A stretch of DNA of 64,000 nucleotides from Loxodes magnus (Eukaryota > Ciliophora > Karyorelictea > Loxodida > Loxodidae): the NCBI GenBank assembly GCA_946699065.1, contig CAMPDV010000200.1:124001-188000 (forward strand), in the 5' to 3' direction. Below, piece by piece: positions 38,268 to 49,900 of this stretch (the first letter of the stretch is position 1; every line of letters starts with the position of its first letter). The notes below the pieces were generated by a model that saw nothing but the letters and a program-made list of their open reading frames with translations, was not told the DNA's origin and did no database searches. A program made the position numbers and the translations under genes.

Positions 38268-41200
38268 TCAAATAAGTAGTAGAAAAACAGAAGCTACTGC
38301 AGGCAAAACACTTCCAAATGATTTAGTCTTATTTTGCTCGTGAATGCTAGAATCTTTTAAAGTTTGTACTGGACTTTTTAAAAATATTTTTGCCTCCTAG
38401 GTTTGTCGAGGATTTTTGGGGTCGTCATTTATTCCTGTTACATAAACACTGTAAAAACTACTTGGCTGTAGATTTCCAATTGTTACTGTTTGTTGCTCAT
38501 ATGCTTATGTTTTGACTGAAACTAGGTATTTTGTATCTGGTTAATTGTAAGCATTTAGTCCTCTAACCATTTAATAACTAGTCGCTACATTTTCGTCAGT
38601 TTCGTTCGAAATTTTAATCCATATCTCCCCATTTTCAGAAATACTCGTCTCTACGGTAATTTCTCTCTCTGTTCCTGACGCATTTACATAGTTTACTTCA
38701 GGTGCTACGTTTTTTAAAATTTATACATCAATATGATCAGCTATTTGCATACTAGGAGGAAGAGCTTTATTAATATTTTCTTTAGTAAGCAGGTCTTCTG
38801 CTAATTAGTCTGGAGGAACTCTTTCTTATTTACGATCACTAAACAAAACAACTTCCCAATCCTTCTTGTTCTATAATCTTCTTAGCAATGTAGCATTTGA
38901 TTCAACTGGATTGTAGACCATAAAGAACTCTTTTGGATAAGTTGTCATATCAGAAAGTGCTTAAAATAGTGTAGTCTCTATTGAACTTTATGACTAGGAT
39001 ATTTCAAAGTTCATCTAAAGAATTACTGAATCTTGCATTTCTTGAGTTGTGAAGTTCAAAACTGTGCAGTCTGTGTCATCATCTGTTCGATTTGTACCAT
39101 AAAATGGCTCAATCCATATATCAATACTGTATGGTGTCTCTGCTTCTAATCCTGAGAAATGTATAGTTCCTTTCTAATCATTTGCACAAACTATTTTACC
39201 ATTATTAATTAATGGCTCGGTTATCGTATCTGCTTTTGCTTGTCCCATCTTAACACCAGGAGTTCCTTGTACTACAAGGCCATAATAGATAATACTAGGA
39301 GTGTCAGCTGCGATTTGCATGGTAATTTCTTAGCGTCCTCTTAGCAAAATTTAGCTAGCTGCTACTTTAGGAAGTTCATAGATAAGCAACCCTGAAATAT
39401 AAAAAATTACTAGTAATAGTGATTTCCCTTTAGTTAGTCTCCAATACAAACATATTAGTTTTGTCTATTAGTTCGTAAGTTATCGTTATTGTGTTAATTG
39501 TGTCTGGAAGTGTTACTGTTCCATTTCCTACCTCTTCAACATCAATCTAACTTGATGATTGGATTACTGATACTACATATGTCCCAACAGAAACCCCTTT
39601 TCCAATAGTAATTTACGAAGGTTCTACTGAGCTGTATTAATCAGCTTTGATTTGCACTGTAGCTTAGTATGTAGTCTGTTGACCTATCCAGATTTTAATA
39701 GGTACAGTTGATGAACCTGGATATAAGTAATGAGGAGGATCTACATAGATTGTCATTTAAATAGGAGCTAAAACTTCTAAAGTTGCAAAAGGAGCTTCCG
39801 TATACTCATCTACTCCGTCTCCTCCTGATTTTTTCCATTCTATAGAGTAAACACCTTAAGCAGTATTGGGATCAATCATGAATATGAATTGCCTTTTAGT
39901 TTCTCCATAATACAGAGGAACAGGATTTGGAACTATTTATATTCCATTTACTCCAAGCAAGGATTTGATGACTGGTATAAAAGACATATTACATCGAGCA
40001 GGCTAGTAAGAAGTTCCAGTTCTCATGTAATAAACTTTGCTGTACATACCTACGTTTGCAGTAAGATGAGAGTATTAATTGTCTACTATTAATGACTGAG
40101 TAGCCATATCAAAGTAAATGCTGTCTATTCCTTAAACTACTGCATATGAAGCTGATAAAAATGTATTAGAGGATCTTTATAGAACCCCTAGATCTATTGG
40201 GAAGCCATATCCTGTTAAAGTTGGATTTTGCATGCTGAATGTAAAGGTGAAAGGTTAATCTGTTGTAACTGCTATATTTGAAGGTAATTATGCATAGAGT
40301 AAGCCTGGAGCTCTGTTTTTGCACTTAAAAACAGCTGTAGTTAAGCTTGAGCTGCAGTCAAAAAGAGAATTATCTCCAATTAGCTGCTCTTAATAGCCTT
40401 ATAGAGGAAGGTAGACAATAATATCCACAGTGTTTTCAATTATAGAAGCTTCACTGAGTAATGTAAACTTATAGCTTGTTTTCGTCTTTATTGTGTCATC
40501 CAATTCCACTGATATTAGTTATAAGATCTTAGGACTAGGAGCGATTGTTACACTGAATACTTAGGAGGAGTGATTAAGTTGGGCTTCGTTAGACATCACT
40601 CCTACTCTAAAGACGTTATAAGAGCCAGCAGCAGGATTCAAAATTCCTGTTACAGCTATCCAAAAGTCTTAGGAAGCAGCCTAATGATTTAAGATCTTGA
40701 TGTAGTTGTAAGTGAAAGAGCATTCTATCATTGTACTTGCAAGGGCTGATAAACTTGAGTAGCACTAAAAATTCTGGCTCATCAAATCAAATTCATTTGG
40801 GAACCAAACAGCGAGAGTATCACTTGCAGTAAATGAGTTCTTAAACGAAACTGAGAAGTTATAAACAGCCACCACACCTTCATTTTGAGGCCATAGATTC
40901 AAAGCAACAGTGAATGCATTTGCAGGGCCCTAACTCATAAAAATATCTGATTTGTTACTAGTTGAAACAAAATCGTTCGTGATAACATCCAACCACTTGG
41001 ATTAGATTTGAACTGGCTAGTTTTAAATTTCTGGAGTTTGAACATTAGGTACTCTAAGTGAGCAAACACTACCCGTTTCAATTAGCTCATCAGTTACAAT
41101 AATAATAGCATTTCCATTTCCTTTGCATGATGAGTATTCCTAATTGAAGAAGCAATTATCTCTTGATACTGAATTTAAGCTCCATGGGAAGTTTATAGTT

Positions 41201-44200
41201 ACTTCACTTTGCGTAGGAATGCTTACTTAAGGTATGAAATCTAGGTAAAATTCAGATGGTTACTAAGCATTATTAGGAATGAAGTTCACATAATTGACTA
41301 TCATTTCTCCTTAGGTCAAACTTTTCTCCACTTTGAAAGTTACAGTTGAAGCAAGGTCATCAATTTTAAATGCAATGTTTAAATAATATGAGAAGCATGA
41401 AAAAGGAGCTGTCTCCGTTTCTTAATCTTATAGATCAGGATTTCTAATAGAAAGTAAGGTTAAATCAAGATTTCCTTGAGGAATTCCGTTAGCTCCCATA
41501 ATTGTGAAGACGTTTCCAGATTTATTACATAAGTAGGTGAAAGTATTTTCAAAGCACATTGCATAATTTAATTTATATGAATTAGGGAAAGTTAATTGAA
41601 TAGCTCCTCCATAAGGTATAATATGCTATGTAACTATTTAAATGCTGTACATGACATCAGGGGATCTAACATGATCATTAATAGCTGAGATTGATAGAGT
41701 CAATGAACCTTTCTTAATATCAGTCGGCATTACGGTTTCAGAATAATCATAATAAGGACCTTGTTTTCAAGCACTATAGTGTGCACTTATTCAATTCCTA
41801 GCAGTCAATCCTGAAGCAACTTCATTACTAACACCTCTTACTACAAACTAATTTGTCTAGTCATTTACCAGGTCACTATCATGTAACAGCTAAACCTCTA
41901 AAGCGTTATAATTACCAAACAGATAAACCTTCGAAGGTAATTTTATCCCATTTCTTTCGACTGTAGTTTTAGAACTAATTGAATAAGAGTTTGGTATAAG
42001 GAATAAGATGTAGTTTCCAGCAATAGTGTCATTTGTCTAATTTATATCCGGCGAAATGGAACTTTCTAAGTTAATAAAAAAGCCACTATCTTCTTATACT
42101 GTCAGTGAAAAGTTAGCTGGATTTCTAGTTGGTATAGAGTTAGTCTTCCATGCTGATACTACATTTAAAGAGTCTACATCCACTTTTAAATTTCCTTTGA
42201 GCAGCATATATAAAACGTTATTCTTTAGGAATTCAATACTTGCTATTATATCTTTGTTCGTTGAAGGATTCAATCCCAATACTGTTATATAAATAGTAGT
42301 ATCTATAGCCACAGTTTTAAATCCAGATACTCTAAATAAGTCATAACCGCTACTATATGCAGAATTCCATTTAACACTTGTGTCTCCACTTTTATAAAAG
42401 TTACAAGAAACAGTTCCTGTTGATATAATTAAATTTTGAGCAACACATCCCACAGCTCCTGAAGCTGACATACCTAAGAAGTTATAAGTGCTTTCAAAAT
42501 AAAAGCTTATATAGTAAGATTCCCCTGTGCTTGGTTTTAGTTCTATGGGCGTAGTAACCACTAAATCAGTTATAGCATAGACATTCATATTGTTAGCATG
42601 TAGGTTCACATAGTTATTCCCATTATTTACAAGTAGGTCATTATTATTCTACACAGTAAGTGGAACTTCGTAAGAGCTATAGAATTTAGTGTTTTTACTT
42701 TCTTGCCATTATAAGTTCATTTCATAGATAGCATCTAAACCTCTTGTTACATAAGGATTTTAGAAACCTCTTAACTAAGAATTGAATTCCAACACATAAT
42801 TATTTCCTTTATAAATTGTTTTTTCGAGTTCAAGTGTTAAGACTTATGATGAAAATGAGCATTTTGAAGCACCTATTGTTGTTACAAGAATTCCATCAAT
42901 TTTGCACTCAATTTTGGAAGTTTCATTTTCAAGTGATTCCCATTTATAAATTGTATCTAGTTTAGAATTAGGGAAGTATATGATAAGGATAACCTAATTG
43001 CCTGTTGTAAACTCGATATTACTTGGGACCTAGAATTTCAGCTATATTGCTCCTTAGTCAAAAGTCTCCCAGTCATTTTTATGAACAGTATTAGATAAAT
43101 GGTTAAATTCCGTTATCGTAAACTTGCTATAGCTCTATGGAGTGATACTTTTGATACCCTTATCAACTTGAACTGACAAACTGTTTTTTGTTATTACTGT
43201 GACATTGAAATTAGTCGAGGGAATCGTTAGCTTAATCAATACTTCTACCTTTGATTGAGCAGCTAATTTATCTGAAAAGGAGGATAAAGTTAAAACTGAT
43301 GATCCATCGGTGGGAATTGGTAAAGCTGCGATAGAGGTTTTGATATAAGTGGAAGAAGCGATTTTTGCTCCAAAATCTATCTATATTGATCCAGTTTTTT
43401 CGATCATATTAGTTATGGTGAACTTAAGACGACAGTAAACTTCATTCCCTATAGAAAGAGCTCCCCATTCAGGCTCTAGTGTTATAGTTGAAACTTTATT
43501 TACGCTAATAATAGGATTTCCATACGATCCTAAGTCAATTAAAGCTCTGGAATTACTGTAAAGTGTAGCAACCTAGAAACTAAAGGTGCCAGCAGAAGCT
43601 TCAAAGGCTGGATTTACAAGAGATTATAATTATAGTCTAATAAATCTATCAGCAGGTAAATTTTCAGATAACCCTTGAATATATATGCATTAAGGCTCAT
43701 TATCATAGATAATGCCAGTCAAAGCTCCTTTAATAGCAAGGTTATCACTATCGTACTACATTGACTTTACTGCAACAGTACTAGTAAATTAATAGGATGA
43801 TGGTATTCTTATCCTTATCCAGCTTCCTGCTTTAAGAGGAGTTACTATCTTAAAATTGAAAATATAAGTATAGACATTTCCTGCTAAAATAATGGAATCA
43901 GATGTTACGGTAAACGATTTTATTGTTTTTGGCTCATCGGCAATACCAATGGACCCTATATTAAGATTCTAGTCAAGAATTCTTTTTCCATCTCCATTTG
44001 ATGTTCTGATAGCAAAAGGTCCAGTTCCTCCAGAAGAGCTAGGATTTTTAACTCCATACAAAGTAACCTTAAAGAAGCTTTTAGTGTTCGGATTTAATTC
44101 AATACTGGTTTTAATAGTCACTTCCTTCCCCGATAAAGAACAAGTACTTTGTACATCTTCAATTTTACAGGAGATACCAGCATCAAGAGTGTACTAAGAA

Positions 44201-44391
44201 GGAAATTCAATCATAACCTACCCTCCAACACTAACAGTGGATGAAGGTTGGATATAAAACTCATACATAACGTTCTGGATATTTGCATTAGCGTTATCCA
44301 CAAAAATAGGTTCTTACATATCTTCGTTCAAGATAATTTCCCGCTAGCATAGGACAGTAATCAAAAATAAAGGTAATAGAAGTTTCTGCAT
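38268..44391 (-). CDS. very large secreted repeat protein, probably surface-anchored (2034 aa)
   Basis: A signal peptide opens the protein (MQKLLLPLFLITVLCQREII). About 1,900 residues of repeated all-beta modules follow. They are Ser/Thr/Asn/Pro-rich, and each repeats a pattern like QVMIEFPSQYTLDAGISCKI then a Cys-containing strand and a turn such as ELNPNTKSFFKVTLYGVKNP. This is typical of Ig-like or E-set beta-sandwich arrays. Near the C-terminus is a fibronectin-III-like segment (TVTIGNLQPSSFYSVYVTGI). The protein ends in a Ser/Lys spacer and a short hydrophobic tail (SVLPAVASVFLLLI) directly before TGA, resembling a GPI-anchor signal. One 19-nt intron (39392-39410) is needed, giving 2,035 codons. 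A cell-surface or pellicle coat role is inference. No named family was identified. Confidence 0.85.
39392..39410 (-). other. 19-nt intron in the surface-protein gene
   Basis: The minus-strand sequence is GTAATTTTTTATATTTCAG. It restores frame between NQREITIT and RLLIYELPKVAASQ. Confidence 0.88.
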
Positions 44392-45211
44392 TTTATTATA
44401 ATTGCTTGAAAAAATTGTTAAAGTATGAAAATAAATTAATTGTTTAAACCTCTTCTTACTTTATTTTCCTACCCTATATTTTCTTATGTTCTTTTATACT
44501 TTTTAACCCTTTTTTCCTATATGTGCTACCTGCTTTTATACCATTTATTCCTATTAAGTTTCCTTCTGTCTTTTTAGTATGTTTGGTGGTTGAGTTTTGG
44601 GTATAATGGAGAATATGAGAGTGTAAGGGAAGGTATGGAAGGAGATGTAGTATTTAGAAGGAATAGATGAAGGGATATAGTTTGGGGATTTGAAATGCAA
44701 TACGTTAACCTAGCACTTTAGGTCCTAGAAGTGATATAAGATAGACATAATAGAAGTAAATATTAATCTTATAAGTTAATATCTGCTATATTAGGAATGT
44801 TTACGAATAGTGACATGTAACTAATGGTTAATATCTATATCTATATGTTATTTGCTTAAAAACTATATTACAGATCTATATGATAAGTAGGAAATCAAGT
44901 GCTGGTAGAATAGAGATGAGTTTATAGATAAGGAGGAATGTAATGTTGAGTTGAGTTTGCTATGTTTACAGCTTTGTGTTGCTGTTTGCTTTAAAGGGAG
45001 TTTATTAAGTTGTATTGGTGAGTCTAAGAGTAACTGTAAGGTTGGAAAATAAAAGTGTGAGAGTTAAGTGATGAGAGTAAAAGAAAAATCATACACTATT
45101 TTTGTTATTATTTGGGTAGGTAAATTCACTTAAAATGTTCCTTAATCTTGACTTAAATTTTGAAGGATTAGTCTTTAGTGATTTAAAGAGCTAATAGTGA
45201 ACTATTTTAAA
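44392..45211. other. divergent intergenic region
   Basis: It lies between the divergent starts of the surface-protein gene (minus) and Dsc3 (plus), so it should contain both promoters. It is A/T-rich with G-rich patches around 44,590-44,690. No motif is recognised. Confidence 0.5.
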
Positions 45212-46246
45212 ATGAGTGATATAATAAAGCACGAAAAAATCAAGAAGAGTAGACTTGAAGATGAAATGTCATCAGCAACTATAACGGACATAATGCCTGA
45301 GAAAACAGGTTGTTCTACAACTGTTACAATAGAAGTGAGATTTGCTGATGGATAGGTGAGGAAAGGAGATGTGGATGTGAAGAAGGATTAAATTTCTGAT
45401 TTAAAGAATATAATTTTCAAAAACGAACTAGTTGAGGGTATGGAATGCTAACTTATCTATCTTGGAAAATTTCTTAATGATTAAGTAAAAATTTCTGAGC
45501 TTAGTAATAATTTCACGTTCAGATGGTATTGAAGAAGGATTGTGTATGCATGGCAGAATAAAGTAAAAGCCTCCTCCGTAGGATAATGAGCCAGTAATTT
45601 TTTAAAACAGATTAAGAAGAAAAAAGATTAAGAAGGTTTCAATAAGTTGGTGAATTCAGGTTTTTCGCTTGAAGAAATTGAGTTAATGCGGTTGTAGTTT
45701 CACGGAAATAGATAATATAATTCAGATTCTGAAAGAGCATAAAGAGAGCAGGAATGACTAGATGGAAACTAAAATGTAGCTAACTTAAGAGATATTAACT
45801 TCAATATAAGCGACTAAAGTAACTAGAGTTCGAATAATCAGCATTTAGATCAAGCAAGACAGCTAAGAGAAGATTCTTTAGAAATAAAATACTGCATTTC
45901 AGGCTGTTTTGTCGGCCTTTTCTTTTCACTTTTTGCAGTTTTTTTCGTAAGTTTGACAAATTTAGTTTTTTTGCTGTCATTTAAACTACAGTTGGAAGAA
46001 AGGAATTCTGATGGGTATCATTACTTCAATAATGGTTTTGCTCATTACGTGTCATTTTCTTCTAACTTAATGTTAATTCATTTATTATTTAGTAGTTTAC
46101 TGTTCTTGTCTGCACTTATGAACTAATGCATCCCCTGTCTTGCATGATGCAATAGCTTTAAGTTTTGAATTGTTTTCTTGTCAGCTTTTCTTTTAAACCC
46201 CCAACTAACCAAAATAATAGCAGCAGCTGTATAAGAACTGACCTGA
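45212..46246 (+). CDS. DSC3: Dsc E3 ligase complex subunit 3-like protein (332 aa)
   Basis: Dsc3/TMUB-type proteins carry an N-terminal ubiquitin-like fold and C-terminal membrane helices. In fungi Dsc3 is part of the Golgi/endosome Dsc ubiquitin ligase that clears or activates membrane proteins. Here residues 30-110 form the ubiquitin-like domain (TVTIEVRFADGQVRKGDVDV, QLIYLGKFLNDQVKISELNG). The hallmark DUF2407 C-terminal motif EGFNKLVNSGFSLEEIELMR, then LQFHG and REQEWLDGN, is clear. Two or three membrane segments follow. Two introns, 19 nt (45504-45522) and 17 nt (45594-45610), are needed; removing both yields ISELNGIEEGLCMHGRIK, a proper ubiquitin-like C-terminal strand, and exactly 333 codons to TGA 46244-46246. 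A TAA four codons earlier is an alternative stop. Confidence 0.9.
45504..45522 (+). other. 19-nt intron in Dsc3
   Basis: GTAATAATTTCACGTTCAG. Splicing joins KISEL to NGIEEGLCMHG within the ubiquitin-like domain. Confidence 0.9.
45594..45610 (+). other. 17-nt intron in Dsc3
   Basis: GTAATTTTTTAAAACAG. Splicing joins PPPQDNEP to IKKKKDQEGFNKL and enters the DUF2407 motif in frame. Confidence 0.9.
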
Positions 46247-46978
46247 AAATCCTCCAGCTAAGGGAACCATAAACATCAGATTCCAAAAAGAGATGAATGG
46301 ATTGCTAAAGTTAGTATACTTCATTTCTTATCTTCACTCTTCTCTAGTCATCAGACATACAGAGTATCAATACTTGACTCTCTCTACATACAATCTATTA
46401 GTAACACTGAAAACTGAATCGTTAGGTTTCCAGTAATCAGGTAGAAGAGGCATATCCCTCCTAATAAGCTCTTCTTTAAACTTGATATTTTCCATTAATA
46501 AGCTAAATAAACTGTAACTAAGTTTTCCCTATTACAGGTAGACAGATATACACATACATAAGATGTAATATAGCAAGCTATAGCGAAATATCATACCCAT
46601 ATGCTTTATATTCTTCTGAATGCTAATTAATAGAACTTAGTGAGAAGTGAGAGAAGAGTTTTCTGGTAAATACTGATCAAAAGTTACTTCAGGTAACAAG
46701 ATCAAATCATCCAGAGAGTCATACTATGGTTAGTATATACAATGATATCCTTCTAGTTCTATCCTTAAATACTAACCAGTAGGATATTACTAATAGTGTA
46801 TTGTAACTAGAAAATGACATCTTTTGCTTAACAAAAAGATACCTAAGAAATACCTAGTCAAGCTATTTTTGAAAAAGCGTTGTTGAATGTTGATACTTTT
46901 CGTAATAGGAGATAAAAAGCTAACCTTGTTAAGAGCTGGATGTAGTATAGCAAATGCTAAAACTTCAATGGAGTGCTA
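46247..46978. other. intergenic stretch (0.7 kb)
   Basis: It lies between Dsc3 and the large helix-turn-helix gene, both plus. No gene or structured element is recognised. Confidence 0.45.
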
Positions 46979-49900
46979 ATGAAGAATATCTAGCATAGTC
47001 TGAGGTAACGATCTATTAAATGGGTTTCAGAAAAGCAAGGTATTTCTCCTCTACTACTCACTCATATTCAACTTATAGGACAGAAATAGGAAAATAACAA
47101 GCTTTGCTAGTTAGCATTCAGAAAGATCATATTCGATTTCATGGAAATCGATTGCAAAGGAGAAAGGAAAGAAACATTATTTCTCTTGTAGTAAATCATG
47201 GAAAAATAAATTTTTAGAAGCTGCCAGTAGCTTTGGAAGGCGATTAAGGAGGCAAAGGAAAATCTTACAAAGATAATTTAGTAAAATAACCTTTCAAACT
47301 TCTTGAAGTAAGCATATTATGATATCTTAAGCGAATAGTCGTACAAATAATTTGAGAAGTGTGTTGTGAAAGTGGAAGAGGAGGAATCGTAATCTAAATA
47401 GGAGGTAAATGTGAGTGAGTTGAAAAAAATAAATAAAGCTTTGATACGTTGAAAGCAAAAGTTAAAGGATTTCGAAAGTGATGGCTAATTATGGGAGAAA
47501 GAATAAGAAACAGCTAAATAAAAGTTGAGCGAATTACTTTAAGAGTGAGTAATGTAAGGAAATATCTCATGTCACTTCTACCATATTTTAGGAATATCTT
47601 CTTAGATATTCTAGGAAAAATATTCGAAGTTTGCTCCAGATGTGCTTGAAGCAATTAATTTTAGAGTAAGAGGAGAGAGATGCTCTATATAGCAGAGTAG
47701 TGAGCTACTTAAAAGGTTTAGAGAAGTCTAAATAAAACTTAACTAGCAAAGATAAATGAATCCTAAGAATTGAGCTTCCAAATCTCAAGAAACACGAGAT
47801 AAGGTTATAGACTTCCTTGAACAATGACAATAGAAAAATAAATCAGTTAATTAAGCTCTTAAGCTTTTAAGCATATAAAAGACAGTTCTAAGAGGTTGAG
47901 CTACTAAGGATTTAAGGGCAAGGAAGATTTATAAAAGCATGCAAAAAAAATTTTGCATGTAGATAACTCTTAGAGATTAATGAAGCTTGGAATAAAAGGG
48001 TCAATGTATAAAAAACTGTTTGAATGAGTTTAAAAAATAAGGCAAATAAATAGCATGAAATTAGCCTTTAGCCTAAACTGTCTACTAGTTTATACTAGAA
48101 TGGAAAGCATCAGGAGGAAGTACATAAGAAGCTATAAAGAGTTATGGGATTGATATTAGCATGTAGACACTAAAATACTATGCGAATAAGGCTACAAAAG
48201 AAAAGAAGAAAAAAGGAAAGCATCGTGTTCATGTTTATTAAAACTCAAAAGGATATTTAGAGAGAGAATAAATAGTGAGAGAAATGCTTAAAGAAGGAAG
48301 AAATATTTAAGAGATATCATAGGCAGTTTAGTTAACTCCTATTGGGTTACTAGGATGAATATATGGGCACTAGAATAGATAATTAAAGGAAGAACTCCTT
48401 GAGTTAAAAGTAGAAAAGTTAGGAAGATATCGAAGATAGTGTCTGACTAACCATGAAAGCAAAGAAGGCAGAAATATAGATAGAGATTTAAATCAAGAGA
48501 TTCAATATAACCGTCTTAGCGAAAAAATCGAAGATAATACGTCTTCAAATCAAAAGACAGGCAAATTGTTAACAGAAAGCTTAAAGATGTAAAAGCAAAT
48601 AAAGGATAAGAAGAATGCTTACTAGATATACAAATGCCAGTACTAGGACTTCATCTAAGAACTGAATATTAAGCTTAATAGAGTTAACATAATTTAAAAG
48701 CAGAATAGAATGTTGCAACTTGACTAAAGGTCTCTTATTAATATTAACATATTCAAAAACATTAATTTAGGCTAACTAGAAAGAACTCAAGCTTTCTCAC
48801 AAGCATTAAATGAAAAAGTAATATCATGAAAGGATATGGAAAAGCATAAGACGGTTTTTGAATTCTATGATCAGTATTAAAAGTTGAAAAATATCCTCAG
48901 CTCTCCTCGTTTCCTGGAAAGAGAGTAAGGATTTGGTATTTTTCATAGTGATTAAAATTATTTCATAAATGCATTTGCTAGAAAGCTATCAAAGAAGCAG
49001 ATCAATTGAATAACGACTTTAGATAAGAGGAATATTATATTTAAGCATTTCCCTCTTTATAGGAGTGATATGGTTGATCTTAAATAGATTAATAGTTATT
49101 CGGTAATTCTTAAAATAAGGAAAATATTTAATAGTCTTTAGTTGGAAGATATGGAAAGAGGGATTGAAAGGGAAGCTACTTAATAAAGATCGAATCGTCA
49201 TACGAGGGATGCTTAGGTATCAAAAGATTTAGAACGAGGTTCTTCTTTAACCTTTGAAGAGAAGAGCAAATATACTTACAAAACTGAAGAGAGATAAGTA
49301 GAAAAGTAGAATCTTGAATTAAATAAATCGAAGGATCAAATAAATCCACGAAGATGGTTGTAAGAAAGTATAAAGATACTGAAGGGAAATAATACACATG
49401 AAGAGAAAAGACTAGCTATGATTGTAAAGCAGGTTAGATAGTAATTCAAACTGATTGCAAAAGCAAAAGGAAAATATTGGAATCAATTTGACATCTCAAA
49501 GGATGTAAGCAAATAAGTTCTGCATGAGATTGCAAAGTTTCTCGTGGATGTCAAATCTAAGGGAATAAACCTTCTCAAGATACTTCATTCCCTTAAATGT
49601 GCAAAAGTAAAGGACTTAGCGATCATATAATCTTATCAAAACTAAATAGGAAAGCATTAGGACCTAATTAGCAAGATAAGAGCATATTATGAACAAAAAG
49701 ACAGAATAAGGAAGTTTAAATAAGCATTTGCACGTAATGTGAACCATATAGCAGCTGTTAGAAAATTAGGCTTGACATTTTAATAGTTAGAACAATATAA
49801 GAACAGAGCTTTGAGCGTATATGAATGAATGTAGAAGTAAGTTTCAGGAAATGAAATAATAATCTAGATGCTTGAAAAATGCTAGTTCTTTGAACTTCTA

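Noticed and set aside
42056-42292. Plus-strand ORF inside the surface-protein gene
   Set aside because: It is a shadow frame antisense to the beta-repeat protein, with no domain of its own.
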